Source: Algibacillus agarilyticus (GTDB taxonomy: Bacteria > Pseudomonadota > Gammaproteobacteria > Enterobacterales > Alteromonadaceae). From it: a stretch of DNA of 64,000 nt. Position numbers and translations under genes: made by a program. The notes under the pieces are model-generated. The model made no database searches. It had not been told where the DNA came from and saw nothing but the letters and a program-made list of their open reading frames with translations. Positions 16,250-25,647 of the stretch are shown one piece after another; the stretch's first letter is position 1; the number at the start of each line of letters is the position of its first letter. Where the stretch lies: contig NZ_QMED01000005.1 in assembly GCF_003286125.1 (NCBI RefSeq), positions 1-64,000 of the forward strand. The letters run 5' to 3'.

Positions 16250-16882
16250 ATGAAAATCGCACTCATGAATGAATTTAGTCAAGCGGCTAAAAATCCAATT
16301 GTATTAGCGCAATTACAAGCGGTAGGGCAAGAACAAGGTCACGATATTTTTAATGTGGGTATGAATGGCGACAATGATCACCGTTTAACGTATATCCACT
16401 TAGGTATTATCGCGAGTTTATTATTAAACAGTAAAGCCGTCGATTTTGTTGTGTCGGGTTGTGGTACTGGCCAAGGCGCTTTAATTTCATTAAATGCATA
16501 CCCTGGTGTCGCATGTGGCTATTGTATTGACCCATCAGATGCCTTCTTATTTGCACAAATCAATAACGGCAACGCACTCGCGCTTCCTTTTGCTAAAGGA
16601 TTTGGTTGGGGTGCAGAACTAAACATTAAATACATTTTTGAAAAAGCGTTTGGCGGCGAAAGAGGTCAAGGTTATCCACCAGAGCGTAAAGAATCACAAG
16701 TCACTAATGCGGGAATTTTAGATCAAGTCAAACTCGCTACCGCTAAAAGCTTTTTAGACGGTTTAAAAGCGTTAGATCCTGAATTAATAAAAACAGCGGT
16801 CGGTGGAGAACGTTTCCAGCAATGCTTCTTCGAAAACAGTAAAGATGAAGAAATAACGGCATTTGTTAAGCAGTTTGTTTAA
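16250..16882 (+). CDS. RpiB/LacA/LacB-type sugar isomerase (DhuI-like candidate)
   Basis: 210 residues with GGAG before the ATG. The RpiB/LacAB fold is marked by MKIALMNEFSQAAKN at the start, AVDFVVSGCGTGQGALISLN (the active-site Cys in GCGTGQG), NNGNALALPFAKGFGWGAEL and a C-terminal helix region. It is longer than RpiB (about 150 residues). Relatives of this length include DhuI, which isomerises 4-deoxy-5-hexosulose uronate from unsaturated uronates, so I infer a role in uronate or other algal sugar catabolism. It is cytoplasmic, single-gene, and close to the GH86-sulfatase genes. Ribose-5-phosphate isomerase activity is less likely. Confidence 0.7.
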   Translation: MKIALMNEFSQAAKNPIVLAQLQAVGQEQGHDIFNVGMNGDNDHRLTYIHLGIIASLLLNSKAVDFVVSGCGTGQGALISLNAYPGVACGYCIDPSDAFLFAQINNGNALALPFAKGFGWGAELNIKYIFEKAFGGERGQGYPPERKESQVTNAGILDQVKLATAKSFLDGLKALDPELIKTAVGGERFQQCFFENSKDEEITAFVKQFV

Positions 16883-16910
16883 TCTATAGCCATTCATGCT
16901 ATTGCTTAAA

Positions 16911-16942
16911 TTAAGCCATTAAACATCATTTTAATGGCTTAA
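16911..16942. terminator. Hairpin between the RpiB-like gene and rnr
   Basis: TTAAGCCATTAA pairs perfectly with TTAATGGCTTAA around ACATCATT. It stands between two converging genes and could serve both, with an AT-rich tail on each side. Confidence 0.7.
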
Positions 16943-17012
16943 AATTATTAACGTACCAATACTCTCACAAACCAATACCCTCACAAACCAAAAGCATTTG
17001 TGAAGAAAATAA

Positions 17013-19301
17013 TTAAAGAAGCTCAAATTCCATTTTTCGTTGACGTAAATCAACCGTTTTTAATACCACATCAACACGATCACCTAAGGCAAAACTCTGA
17101 TCTTCATCGGCTATTTTTTGAGTTGCAGCATCATAAACAAATTCACCTGCACTAAAACTCATGATAGGCACTAAACCATCAATACCGAGTTCATCTAGCT
17201 CAACAAAAAAGCCAAAACTGGTTACGCCCGATATAGTGGCGCGATAGGTTTCACCAATAAAATCTTCCATGTAAGCGCATTTTAATGCGCTATCTACTTC
17301 ACGGCTAATATCGTCGGCTTTTCTTGATTGCTCAGAACAGTGCGCACTCAATTTTTCAACTATTTCAAAGTCATATGGATAGGCTTTTTTACATAATTTT
17401 TTGCGACTTAATTTATCCAAACTCAAAAAGCTTAACAAACGTTGCCAATTTGATGTTTCGTCTGCATTTTTTTGCCCGTTAGACATCGCTTGAATTTTAG
17501 CGCGGATCGCGCGATGCGTTATTAAATCAGGATAACGTCTTATTGGCGACGTAAAGTGCGCATAAGCATCATACGCTAAGCCAAAATGCCCTTGGTTACT
17601 CGGCGAATATTCAGCCTGACTTTGTGAACGTAATAATAACGTATGGATCACACGAGCATCTTCCCGAGCATCAATTTTGGCAAGCAAGGCGTTATAATGT
17701 TGTGGTGTGGGTTTATCTCCCCCACCCAGCTCCAAACCTTTCTCTAATAAAAAAGCCCGCAGTGCATTTAACTTTTTAAGCTGAGGGCCGGCATGTATAC
17801 GAAACAACCCCGGTATTTTATGTTCGGCTAAAAATTGAGCCGTTGCCACATTAGCGCACAACATACATTCTTCAATCATGCGATGAGCATCATTACGTAA
17901 AATAGGCTCAATGCTCTCAATTTTGTTTTGCTCATCAAGGTTGAGCATTGATTCTTGGGTTTCAAACTCGATTGCACCCCGTAACTGACGTGCATTGAGT
18001 AATTTTAAATATAATGTATGTAAGTTCGTAATTTGCGGTGTGATGGCCTGCATTGAATCAGTCACAAGCGTCTCAATTTTAGCCATCACCGATTCTGACA
18101 TCACTTCAGTTAGGCTAGCGCCAGAACGTGCAACAATGCCATAAGCTTGATCATAAGTGAGTCGAGCATGAGAATGAATAACCCCCTCTGTGAAAGTCGA
18201 TTTGATAACAATCCCTTCATCATTGATTGTCATATCACAAACTAAGACTAAACGGTCTTCATGCGGATTAAGCGAACATAACCCATTGGATAATGCTTCA
18301 GGCAACATAGGGATCACTTTGCCTGGACAATAAATAGAAGTGGCTCGCGTTTGTGCTTCTAAATCTAAAACATCATCCGGTTTCACATAATGCGAAACAT
18401 CGGCAATAGCGACCAATAATTGCCAATGACCTTGTTCAATCGGCTGACAATACACCGCATCATCAAAATCACGAGCGTCTGCGCCATCGATAGTCACGAA
18501 AGGTAAAGCTCGATAATCGACTCGTGATAATTTATCTTGCTCTAATACTTTATCGCCCAAATTTTTAGCCTGCGATATCAGCTCGTCAGGCCAAACATCC
18601 GACACACCATGACGTCGTAAAGCAAGCTTCGTTTCCATGCCTGCAGAATGTGGATGACCTAATACTTCCGTTATTTCGACCTTAGTCGATTGGCGGTAAG
18701 TCGGGTAATATTTAATCGCAGCATTAACATACTCGCCAACCTGCGCATTAAGTAATGCATTGCCGTCGACATCTATCTTCTTGGTTATTTTATTGTTTTC
18801 AGGGATCAGAATATAATCTTGACCTTGTTTTTTTAATAAACCTGCAATGTGCGTTGTTTTATGTTCAAGTATTTTTAGCAAGCGATTTTGTGGACGCTTG
18901 CTATTACTATCTACAGGTGCCAGTAAAACCATTACTACATCACCATCAAATACATGACTAATTTGGTTTTGCGGTAAAAATAAATCTTTTTCGTCTTCCC
19001 CAATATTCACAAACCCAAACCCATCAGGATGAATACTAATAACGCCACTCACTAATCGCTTGGGATCAATAACTTCAAACCCGGTATGTTTGCTAAACAT
19101 TAACTGACCATCGCGTTCCATTGCACGCAAACGCCTACGAAGCGCTTCTTTTTGTTCAGGCGTAGTTAATGATAGCTCACTCGCAATTTGCTCTCGGGTG
19201 AGGTGTTTTTTAGATTGGTTAAAAAGGCTTAAAATAAAATCACGATCAGGGATCGGGTTTTCATAGGTTCGTGGGGTGGATTGTTCGGCGGTTGGCTTCA
19301 A
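17013..19301 (-). CDS. rnr: Ribonuclease R
   Basis: 762 residues, a little shorter than the 813 of E. coli. The start is TTG at 19301 with AAGAGA upstream; no ATG occurs before the conserved ENPIPDRDFIL. Order: winged helix about 20-85, two cold-shock OB domains about 85-230, RNB catalytic domain about 255-590 with DGADARDFDDAVYC (the metal-binding aspartates) and RRYPDLITHRAIR, then an S1 domain about 655-745. It is the 3'-5' exoribonuclease that degrades structured RNA and is cold- and stress-induced in relatives. A cold-shock gene lies just upstream on the same strand, with a hairpin between them. Confidence 0.96.
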   Translation of the reverse strand: MKPTAEQSTPRTYENPIPDRDFILSLFNQSKKHLTREQIASELSLTTPEQKEALRRRLRAMERDGQLMFSKHTGFEVIDPKRLVSGVISIHPDGFGFVNIGEDEKDLFLPQNQISHVFDGDVVMVLLAPVDSNSKRPQNRLLKILEHKTTHIAGLLKKQGQDYILIPENNKITKKIDVDGNALLNAQVGEYVNAAIKYYPTYRQSTKVEITEVLGHPHSAGMETKLALRRHGVSDVWPDELISQAKNLGDKVLEQDKLSRVDYRALPFVTIDGADARDFDDAVYCQPIEQGHWQLLVAIADVSHYVKPDDVLDLEAQTRATSIYCPGKVIPMLPEALSNGLCSLNPHEDRLVLVCDMTINDEGIVIKSTFTEGVIHSHARLTYDQAYGIVARSGASLTEVMSESVMAKIETLVTDSMQAITPQITNLHTLYLKLLNARQLRGAIEFETQESMLNLDEQNKIESIEPILRNDAHRMIEECMLCANVATAQFLAEHKIPGLFRIHAGPQLKKLNALRAFLLEKGLELGGGDKPTPQHYNALLAKIDAREDARVIHTLLLRSQSQAEYSPSNQGHFGLAYDAYAHFTSPIRRYPDLITHRAIRAKIQAMSNGQKNADETSNWQRLLSFLSLDKLSRKKLCKKAYPYDFEIVEKLSAHCSEQSRKADDISREVDSALKCAYMEDFIGETYRATISGVTSFGFFVELDELGIDGLVPIMSFSAGEFVYDAATQKIADEDQSFALGDRVDVVLKTVDLRQRKMEFELL

Positions 19302-19484
19302 ATTAATAAAATTCTCTTAAAATAGCCCATCGCTTTTTACGGTGTATCTTTAAACTTGGTATACAAAATAGTGGGAAAGATAGTGCGAAGTAAAGCTTAG
19401 GACAGTAATGATTCATGAAACGAATCGAAATAGTAAATAGTGCGTAAATGATAAAGATAGAAAGGTTTGTTAGGGGGTAAATCA

Positions 19485-19512
19485 TTGCACTCATAATAAA
19501 TTATGAGTGCAA
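19485..19512 (-). terminator. Hairpin between csp and rnr
   Basis: TTGCACTCATAAT and ATTATGAGTGCAA form a perfect 13-base stem with a two-base loop, 35 bases after the csp stop. It would end the short csp transcript and separate it from rnr. Confidence 0.7.
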
Positions 19513-19546
19513 AATTAATGCGTTATAAAACGTATTAATTAAAAGC

Positions 19547-19756
19547 TTAAATACAAACGATGTTTTCAGCTTGTGGACCTTTTTGACCTTGAGTAACAGT
19601 AAACTGTACACGTTGGCCTTCAGCTAAAGTTTTGAAACCATCGCTAACGATTGCGCTGAAATGAGCGAAAACGTCTGGACCAGATTCTTGCTCGATAAAA
19701 CCAAAACCTTTAGACTCATCAAACCATTTTACTGAACCAGTTGTTGAATTAGACAT
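19547..19756 (-). CDS. Cold-shock protein of the CspA family
   Basis: 69 residues, the usual size, a single OB fold. It has [20 protein letters not shown] (RNP1 KGFGFI) and DVFAHFSAI (RNP2), then [20 protein letters not shown]. It is an RNA chaperone that melts structure in single-stranded nucleic acid. TAGGA lies eight bases before the ATG. The long leader upstream fits cold-regulated mRNA, as in cspA. Which paralogue it is (CspA, CspE or CspD) cannot be decided. Confidence 0.95.
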   Translation of the reverse strand: MSNSTTGSVKWFDESKGFGFIEQESGPDVFAHFSAIVSDGFKTLAEGQRVQFTVTQGQKGPQAENIVCI

Positions 19757-20057
19757 AATATGTATCCTAGAAAATAATAAAAAAAATTGCCTCGAAAATA
19801 AGGCGGTTAAGCAGGAAGAAAACGATTATTTAACTAAGGATCACGCGAAGAATTAATACTAACAAAACGGTTGAACATGCAAATAAACAGGCTTTCTCTC
19901 AAGCCAGAACCTCACTCTAACAGTATAAAATATGATAGGCAAGGTTTTAAATGGTTAATTTAAAACCAATTGCGATTAATATGGGAGTTGTTTAAAGCAG
20001 TAAGCATTTGTTAGGTACTTATTAAGTAATCAGGTTGATTATGTTAAAAATAAACCT
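19757..20057 (-). promoter_or_regulatory. Leader and upstream region of the csp gene
   Basis: About 300 bases without a gene. Reading the minus strand, GCCTTATTTTCGAGGC followed by a run of eight T lies 20-50 bases before the csp start: a weak four-base stem plus T run that could be an attenuator or just part of a cold-responsive 5' leader. No other structure was found. Confidence 0.3.
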
Positions 20058-21011
20058 TTATAAACAACACTTTTTATATTTTTTACCACTACCGCATGGG
20101 CAAGGATCATTCCGCCCTACTTTTTTTGTTTCACTCACCGGCACACTATTAGCCAAAATAAAATCTTCATCGTATATCATATTGGCTAGTAAACCATTAT
20201 CCGACATAAGATCGGCAAATTCAGATTCATTGGCCAGCGGCTGAATAAAATCACTTTCGGTAGCCACGCTAATAGACCAATTACTTAACGTATCAACCAC
20301 ATTAAATGCCGTTGAGATTAAACCCGACTCGATAACTTTTTTCTCGTTATCATATTGCCATTCTTTTACTTCTTTCGCTGAGAAGCAACCTTCATCAAAC
20401 ACAGACTTATCACACAAGGCAATAAATTCAGCTTTAAATTCATCTAACTGATATTTAACACAAAGATGCGCCAGCGTACTTAATAAAAAACCATGCGTTA
20501 AATTTGGAACAACCAGAAAAGCGGCGAGCCAACGTTTTATATGCTCATTCAATACCGACTGAGTAATATCCCCTGCTTCGTATTGGGCAAATACCGCATC
20601 AATCGCCGAAGCTTTAACATACATAGCCTCATGATCACCCACGATATAATCCGATAAAGCTTGCGCATCGCCATCAGCCAACATATAAAATATCGAGCCG
20701 GTAAGCTCAGTAATGGTATCGCCATAAACAGCTTCAATTGGCGTTAAAAACATATCGCTGCGCGAAAAAATTTTTAAAACGAGTGGAAAAAAGGGCTTAT
20801 GTTTAACTTCAGCAGCCAGTAATGTTCCGTAAAATAAAACAGACTGCTGATCTTCAGTTAATGACGTATCATCATTAATAAACTCATTTGCAATACGTTC
20901 AAACACCGGATAAAAATCAGACCAGTTTTCTTTAGCCGCATTCAATGCGGCACTCGGTAATTCATTGGTGGTAACATCAGAAAGATCATTTAAAATTTGC
21001 TCTAAAACCAC
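20058..21011 (-). CDS. DUF1186-like protein with a SEC-C zinc motif
   Basis: 317 residues. The start is GTG at 21011, with GGAG six bases upstream. Most of the chain is helical and HEAT-like, with [18 protein letters not shown] in the DUF1186 style. The last 20 residues are [18 protein letters not shown], the SEC-C zinc ribbon that in SecA binds SecB and ribosomes. It is presumably cytoplasmic. DUF1186 has no assigned activity. It stands alone. Confidence 0.8.
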   Translation of the reverse strand: MVLEQILNDLSDVTTNELPSAALNAAKENWSDFYPVFERIANEFINDDTSLTEDQQSVLFYGTLLAAEVKHKPFFPLVLKIFSRSDMFLTPIEAVYGDTITELTGSIFYMLADGDAQALSDYIVGDHEAMYVKASAIDAVFAQYEAGDITQSVLNEHIKRWLAAFLVVPNLTHGFLLSTLAHLCVKYQLDEFKAEFIALCDKSVFDEGCFSAKEVKEWQYDNEKKVIESGLISTAFNVVDTLSNWSISVATESDFIQPLANESEFADLMSDNGLLANMIYDEDFILANSVPVSETKKVGRNDPCPCGSGKKYKKCCL

Positions 21012-21263
21012 TTATAGCTCCACTTTAGTCCTCATCATTTGAGGCCAATTAATACAGTTAATATAATATGTACAATTTACTGTATTTAACGATTTTAACC
21101 AAATGTAAACGTTAAATATTTCGGTTCACTAAAAGTGATTGTTACTGTATTTTCACTGTTTATCACGGTATAAAACGATCTGATAAACCCCGTGTTGATT
21201 ATTTATTTTAATGATTAGAATGACTCACTGTTAAATAAAACGATAAGTACGGTTGCTTGATAA

Positions 21264-21839
21264 ATGAAAATTTATATTAAAAATATGGTTTGCGAACGCT
21301 GTTGTCTAGCCGTATCTAATATCCTTAAATGTCATGATATAGGCTATGACTCAGTTAAATTAGGTGAAATTGATTTTGCTGGTAAATATGATTCTCAATT
21401 ACCTGCTGAAACATACAATACCTTGAAGATTCAATTAGAGAATTTAGGCTTTCAAATCCTAAATGATCAAAAAAGCAAATTGATTGAACATGTTAAAATA
21501 TGTTGTCTTGAATACATCGAGAAGATTGAAAGTTTAGATGGCCAAAAGTTATCTGAATACTTAAGCAAGAACACCCAGCTAGAGTACAACTATGTGAGCA
21601 ACATTTTTTCTGCGGTTGAAGGAGTGACCATTGAAAAATATTTTATTCGATTACGCATTGAAAAAGTTAAAGAGCTATTAGTTTATGCTGAAATGTCCAC
21701 TAGCGAAATAGCATTTCACTTAGGCTTTAGTAATGTAGCTCACTTAAGCGCTCAATTTAAAAAACACACCGGGTTAACGCCAGGGCATTTTCGCAGCTTA
21801 AAAAATGAAAAATTAAGGAGCCCTCTTGATAAGCTGTAA
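21264..21839 (+). CDS. AraC-family regulator with a metal-binding-like N-terminal domain
   Basis: 191 residues. Residues 1-70 resemble an HMA fold, with KNMVCERCCLAV carrying C-x-x-C-C in the position of the metal loop. Residues about 85-185 are an AraC DNA-binding domain: VEGVTIEKYFIRLRIEKVKE, then AEMSTSEIAFHLGFSNVAHL and FKKHTGLTPGHFR. The combination is better known to me from Bacteroidetes metal-resistance loci than from gammaproteobacteria. It should sense a soft metal and control the adjacent DUF4396 gene or the efflux operon. The leader is AT-rich and no operator is obvious. Confidence 0.75.
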   Translation: MKIYIKNMVCERCCLAVSNILKCHDIGYDSVKLGEIDFAGKYDSQLPAETYNTLKIQLENLGFQILNDQKSKLIEHVKICCLEYIEKIESLDGQKLSEYLSKNTQLEYNYVSNIFSAVEGVTIEKYFIRLRIEKVKELLVYAEMSTSEIAFHLGFSNVAHLSAQFKKHTGLTPGHFRSLKNEKLRSPLDKL

Positions 21840-21932
21840 ATTTTATAAAAAACAATAAAAAACATATAACACGTTTTTTCTAAGCGGGTAATAACATACA
21901 CCAAGTGATTAAAATTTAACTTGGGATAGCTG

Positions 21933-22361
21933 ATGAGCATAACCTGGAAAAATAAAAAAAATTGGATAAAAAGTGCACATAATACTAAATGGTGCCTAAT
22001 GGGTTGTGCAATCGGTGACTTTGGCACTATTGCTTATTTCCAATTTACACAACATAGTTTATCAACCTTGATAGTTATGCTTTTAGCCATGTTTAACGGT
22101 CTAATTACGAGTGTGATTTTTGAAACTATTATTCTTTGTAGAGCAAAATTTAAATTTAGTGAAGCGCTAAAAACAGCACTTGGAATGAGTTTTATCTCGA
22201 TGCTAGCAATGGAAGTGGCCATGAACCTGACTGACTATATTTTAACGGGTGGAGCCATACTCACCTGGTGGGTAATTCCTATTTCACTGCTTGCTGGTTT
22301 TATAACGCCATGGCCCTATAACTATTGGCGATTACAAAAACATGGAAAGTGCTGTCATTAA
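21933..22361 (+). CDS. DUF4396 membrane protein
   Basis: 142 residues with four predicted membrane helices. The opening AHNTKWCLMGCAIGDFGTIA (CAIG), then AMEVAMNLTDYILTGG and a final FITPWPYNYWRL match the DUF4396 pattern. An HGKCCH tail could bind metal. Members are often found beside copper and other metal genes, and function is not established. It lies 93 bases after the AraC gene on the same strand, so the two may be one unit, and it converges with the RND operon. Confidence 0.7.
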   Translation: MSITWKNKKNWIKSAHNTKWCLMGCAIGDFGTIAYFQFTQHSLSTLIVMLLAMFNGLITSVIFETIILCRAKFKFSEALKTALGMSFISMLAMEVAMNLTDYILTGGAILTWWVIPISLLAGFITPWPYNYWRLQKHGKCCH

Positions 22362-22440
22362 TATTGGCGTTAGATCTGACTAATACCAATCCGTAATAAT
22401 AAGCATTTTGTGTGCAGGTTTGTTCATTTTGCCAGACGAA

Positions 22441-22470
22441 GGTTAATCAACAAGGTTTTGCCGATTAACC
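22441..22470. terminator. Hairpin between DUF4396 and the RND pump gene
   Basis: GGTTAATC and GATTAACC form an eight-base stem around a 14-base loop, between the converging 3' ends at 22361 and 22481. It could terminate both. Confidence 0.45.
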
Positions 22471-22480
22471 TCATTTTACT

Positions 22481-25400
22481 TTAACGAGACAACGCTGCAA
22501 TTTTCTTCTTTGAAAATCGGCTATATAACACAGGTAATACAAATAAAGTCAGTAGTGTCGCGGTTATCAACCCGCCGACGATCACGCTGGCTAAAGGCCT
22601 TTGTATTTCAGCCCCAACACCATCAGACATAAGCATGGGAATCAGACCTAATGCCGATGTTATTGCGGTCATCAGTACCGGCCTTAATCTTGAAGTTGCG
22701 CCTTCAAAAACCGCTTTTGGCGTTTCTAGTCCATCGTTAATGCGTAGATTAATACTTTCAACCATAACAACACCATTTAATACAGCAATACCAAATAAAG
22801 TAATAAAGCCGACTGCACTGGGTACTGACAAATATTGGCCAGAAATGTATAAAGAAAAGACACCGCCAATAACCGCGAGTGGCACGTTAACCATGATCAG
22901 CATGGCTTGACCAACCGAGCCAAAAGCCAAATACAAGAGTAAAGCAATGAGCACTAATGATAATGGCACCACAATAGCTAAACGATTTTGCGCACGTTGC
23001 TGACTTTCAAATTGCCCACCAATCGAAACGGAATACCCCGCTGGTAAGTGAACTTGTTCTGCAATCAGTGCGCTGATGTCGTTTACTACACTGCCCATAT
23101 CACGATTTTGCACGTTGGCTTGAATAACAACCCTGCGTTGTACATCATCTCTTCTTACTTGTGGAGGACCTGATTCAAAGGAGATGATGGCAACATCACC
23201 TAAACGCACCCAAGCGCCAGAAGGTGATTGAAGTCGTATATCTGAAATAGCGCCTTTGCTTTTGCGGTATTCTTTTTCTAATCGAACATAAATATCGTAA
23301 CGCTCATTGCCGTTGATTATTTGTCCCGCTTTAACACCACCAATACCGTCACGAACAACGTTCATGATATCACTAACCGAAAGACCGAACCGAGAAAGCG
23401 CTTGTCTGTCAGGCTTAACAACTAATTGAGATTCACCCGTTATTTGCTCTAAAGCAACATCTCTAGCGCCTTCAACATTTTTTATTACACCTTCTATCTC
23501 TCGCCCTTTACTGGCCAACACATCAAGTTCAGGACCAAATAGTTTTATGGCTAATTGAGCTTTGACCCCTGAGAGTAATTCATCAACACGCGTAGCAATG
23601 GGTTGTGAAAAGTTTAGGAGTAGCCCCGGAAATTCGTCTAAAGAACGTTCCATTTTAGCTTGTAGATCGTATCGATTACTTGCGCTTGTCCACTCAGATA
23701 CAGGCTTTAGCCCAATGTAAATTTCAATATTGTTAACTGGCTCTGGATCACCACCAATATCAGGACGGCCAATTCGACTCAGCGCATAGGTAACTTCAGG
23801 AAATGCCATCAACTTTTCTTCAAGAATAGGGGCAACCATCAATGCGGTATCTAAACTTGAAGCGGGAGCAAGCGTGACTCTTAAATTGATTGTGCCTTCT
23901 TCAAGCTCAGGTACAAACTCGGTGCCTATATAAGTCACAAGCGCAAAGGCAGCAACAACTAATAGTACAGACGCTGAAATAATCGTTTTAGTGTATTTTA
24001 GCGCAATTGTTAGTCCTTTTTTATAAAGCGCATCGAGTGGTTTAAGAACAAAACTTTCTTTTTCTTTGATACCCGATTTAAAAAGATAAGTCGCAAGAGC
24101 AGGTACAATGAATAAGGCCACAATAATGGCAGAGACTACCGCCAATATGATACTGACAGCCATAGGCTGAAACAATTTAGCTTCAACCCCTTCAAAGCTA
24201 AATAAAGGAGCAAACACGACAAGTATGATTGAAGCAGCGAAGAATACCGGACGAGCGACTTCTTTACCGGCCGCCGCAAGGCGCAGTTCAATACCCTGGT
24301 TGTCATGAGCAACATTAACATGATCAACATGAACACGATTAAGATGTTTGAACATATTTTCAACCATAACAACAGAGCCATCAACAAGCATACCAATGGC
24401 GACAGTAATACCGCCTAGAGACATCAGGTTGGCTGAAATATCCCACCAAGCCATCATCATTAACGCGATGCCAATAGAGATAGGTATTGATATTAATACA
24501 AGAAAGGTTGCCCGTAAGTTCATCAAAAAAAGGGCTAGCACAATAGTAATGAAAATAAACGCAAGTAATAAAGCATCAACCACCGTGCTTACTGCTTTTT
24601 TAATGAGTTCAGCTTGATCATAAAAAGGTTCAAAGCGAACGCCTTTGGGTAGTGCTTGATTAATTAATGGGATCCTGGCATTGATGCCATCAATTGTCGC
24701 TTTGGTATTTGACCCCATGCGCTTTAACACAATGCCAGAGACCACTTCACCTAAGTTTTCAATGCTACCGTTTTGAGCTTTACGCGTCATGGTCACGGCG
24801 CCTTGGCGAATTTCATGTCCCATTTCGACTCTAGCGATATCAGCTACCGTAACCACGGTGCCAGCAACCGTTTTTACCGGTACTTGCCTGATATTCCTAA
24901 TACCCGCAACACCACTTTCAAACCAACCCGTGCCTCTAATAACAAGTTGCTCTTGTCCTCGGTTCATATACCAACCGCCAACATTAGCGTTATTATTTTC
25001 GAGTGCGGTAACGATATCGTCTTGCGTTAGGTCATATGCTAACAGCTTAGCAGGATCAACATTAACTTGGTATTGCTTAACATTGCCACCAAACGATAAA
25101 ACATCGGTCACACCATCTACCGGCATAATGAGTAACTTAACAATCCAGTCGTTCAAGCTTCGCAGTGCCATGGCATCATAACCCGCGTTTTCATCCGAGA
25201 TCAGTAAGTATTGAAATACTTGACCTAAACCCGATGTGTTGGGTCCCATTTCGGGCGTACCGACGCCTTCAGGTATCAACTCCTTTGCGGCTTGCAGTCG
25301 CTCAAATACAAGTTGTCTGGCAAAATAAATGTCGGTGCCCTCTTTGAAAACAATCGTAACCCCAGACAACCCTGTTTTAGAAATAGAACGAACCTGTTCA

Positions 25401-25636
25401 ACATCTGGTAAGGCGTACATCACCGCCTCTATTGGGTAAGTAATTAGCTGTTCAACCTCCTCTGCTGCAAGCCCAGGCGCTTCAGTGTTAATGGCGACTT
25501 GCACGTTAGTGACATCAGGAAAAGCATCTAAATTTAATTTAGGAATGACCATTATTGCGCCCACAATAGTTGCGCATAACACAATTAAGATGAGCATTCT
25601 GTTCGTAACTGCCCAATCTATTATTTTATTAAACAT
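22481..25636 (-). CDS. Heavy-metal efflux RND pump (CzcA/CusA family)
   Basis: 1051 residues, normal length, with GGGAGC before the ATG. Twelve helices and two periplasmic porter loops are evident from the hydrophobic blocks. Helix 4 reads GGITVAIGMLVDGSVVMVEN: the HME-RND DGS...EN proton-relay motif is present, but AIG replaces the DFG of CzcA. At the places where CusA has its methionine ligands I read PVNNIEI and RVDELLSG, without Met, so copper/silver by that route looks unlikely. With the adaptor upstream it should export divalent metal (Zn, Cd, Co or Pb). No outer-membrane channel gene is in the window. Confidence 0.9.
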   Translation of the reverse strand: MFNKIIDWAVTNRMLILIVLCATIVGAIMVIPKLNLDAFPDVTNVQVAINTEAPGLAAEEVEQLITYPIEAVMYALPDVEQVRSISKTGLSGVTIVFKEGTDIYFARQLVFERLQAAKELIPEGVGTPEMGPNTSGLGQVFQYLLISDENAGYDAMALRSLNDWIVKLLIMPVDGVTDVLSFGGNVKQYQVNVDPAKLLAYDLTQDDIVTALENNNANVGGWYMNRGQEQLVIRGTGWFESGVAGIRNIRQVPVKTVAGTVVTVADIARVEMGHEIRQGAVTMTRKAQNGSIENLGEVVSGIVLKRMGSNTKATIDGINARIPLINQALPKGVRFEPFYDQAELIKKAVSTVVDALLLAFIFITIVLALFLMNLRATFLVLISIPISIGIALMMMAWWDISANLMSLGGITVAIGMLVDGSVVMVENMFKHLNRVHVDHVNVAHDNQGIELRLAAAGKEVARPVFFAASIILVVFAPLFSFEGVEAKLFQPMAVSIILAVVSAIIVALFIVPALATYLFKSGIKEKESFVLKPLDALYKKGLTIALKYTKTIISASVLLVVAAFALVTYIGTEFVPELEEGTINLRVTLAPASSLDTALMVAPILEEKLMAFPEVTYALSRIGRPDIGGDPEPVNNIEIYIGLKPVSEWTSASNRYDLQAKMERSLDEFPGLLLNFSQPIATRVDELLSGVKAQLAIKLFGPELDVLASKGREIEGVIKNVEGARDVALEQITGESQLVVKPDRQALSRFGLSVSDIMNVVRDGIGGVKAGQIINGNERYDIYVRLEKEYRKSKGAISDIRLQSPSGAWVRLGDVAIISFESGPPQVRRDDVQRRVVIQANVQNRDMGSVVNDISALIAEQVHLPAGYSVSIGGQFESQQRAQNRLAIVVPLSLVLIALLLYLAFGSVGQAMLIMVNVPLAVIGGVFSLYISGQYLSVPSAVGFITLFGIAVLNGVVMVESINLRINDGLETPKAVFEGATSRLRPVLMTAITSALGLIPMLMSDGVGAEIQRPLASVIVGGLITATLLTLFVLPVLYSRFSKKKIAALSR

Positions 25637-25647
25637 AGTATTGCTCC

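Noticed and set aside
19303-19494. 63-codon hydrophobic frame between rnr and csp
   Set aside because: No ribosome site, overlaps the csp hairpin and sits in the rnr leader; the composition looks like AT-rich chance.
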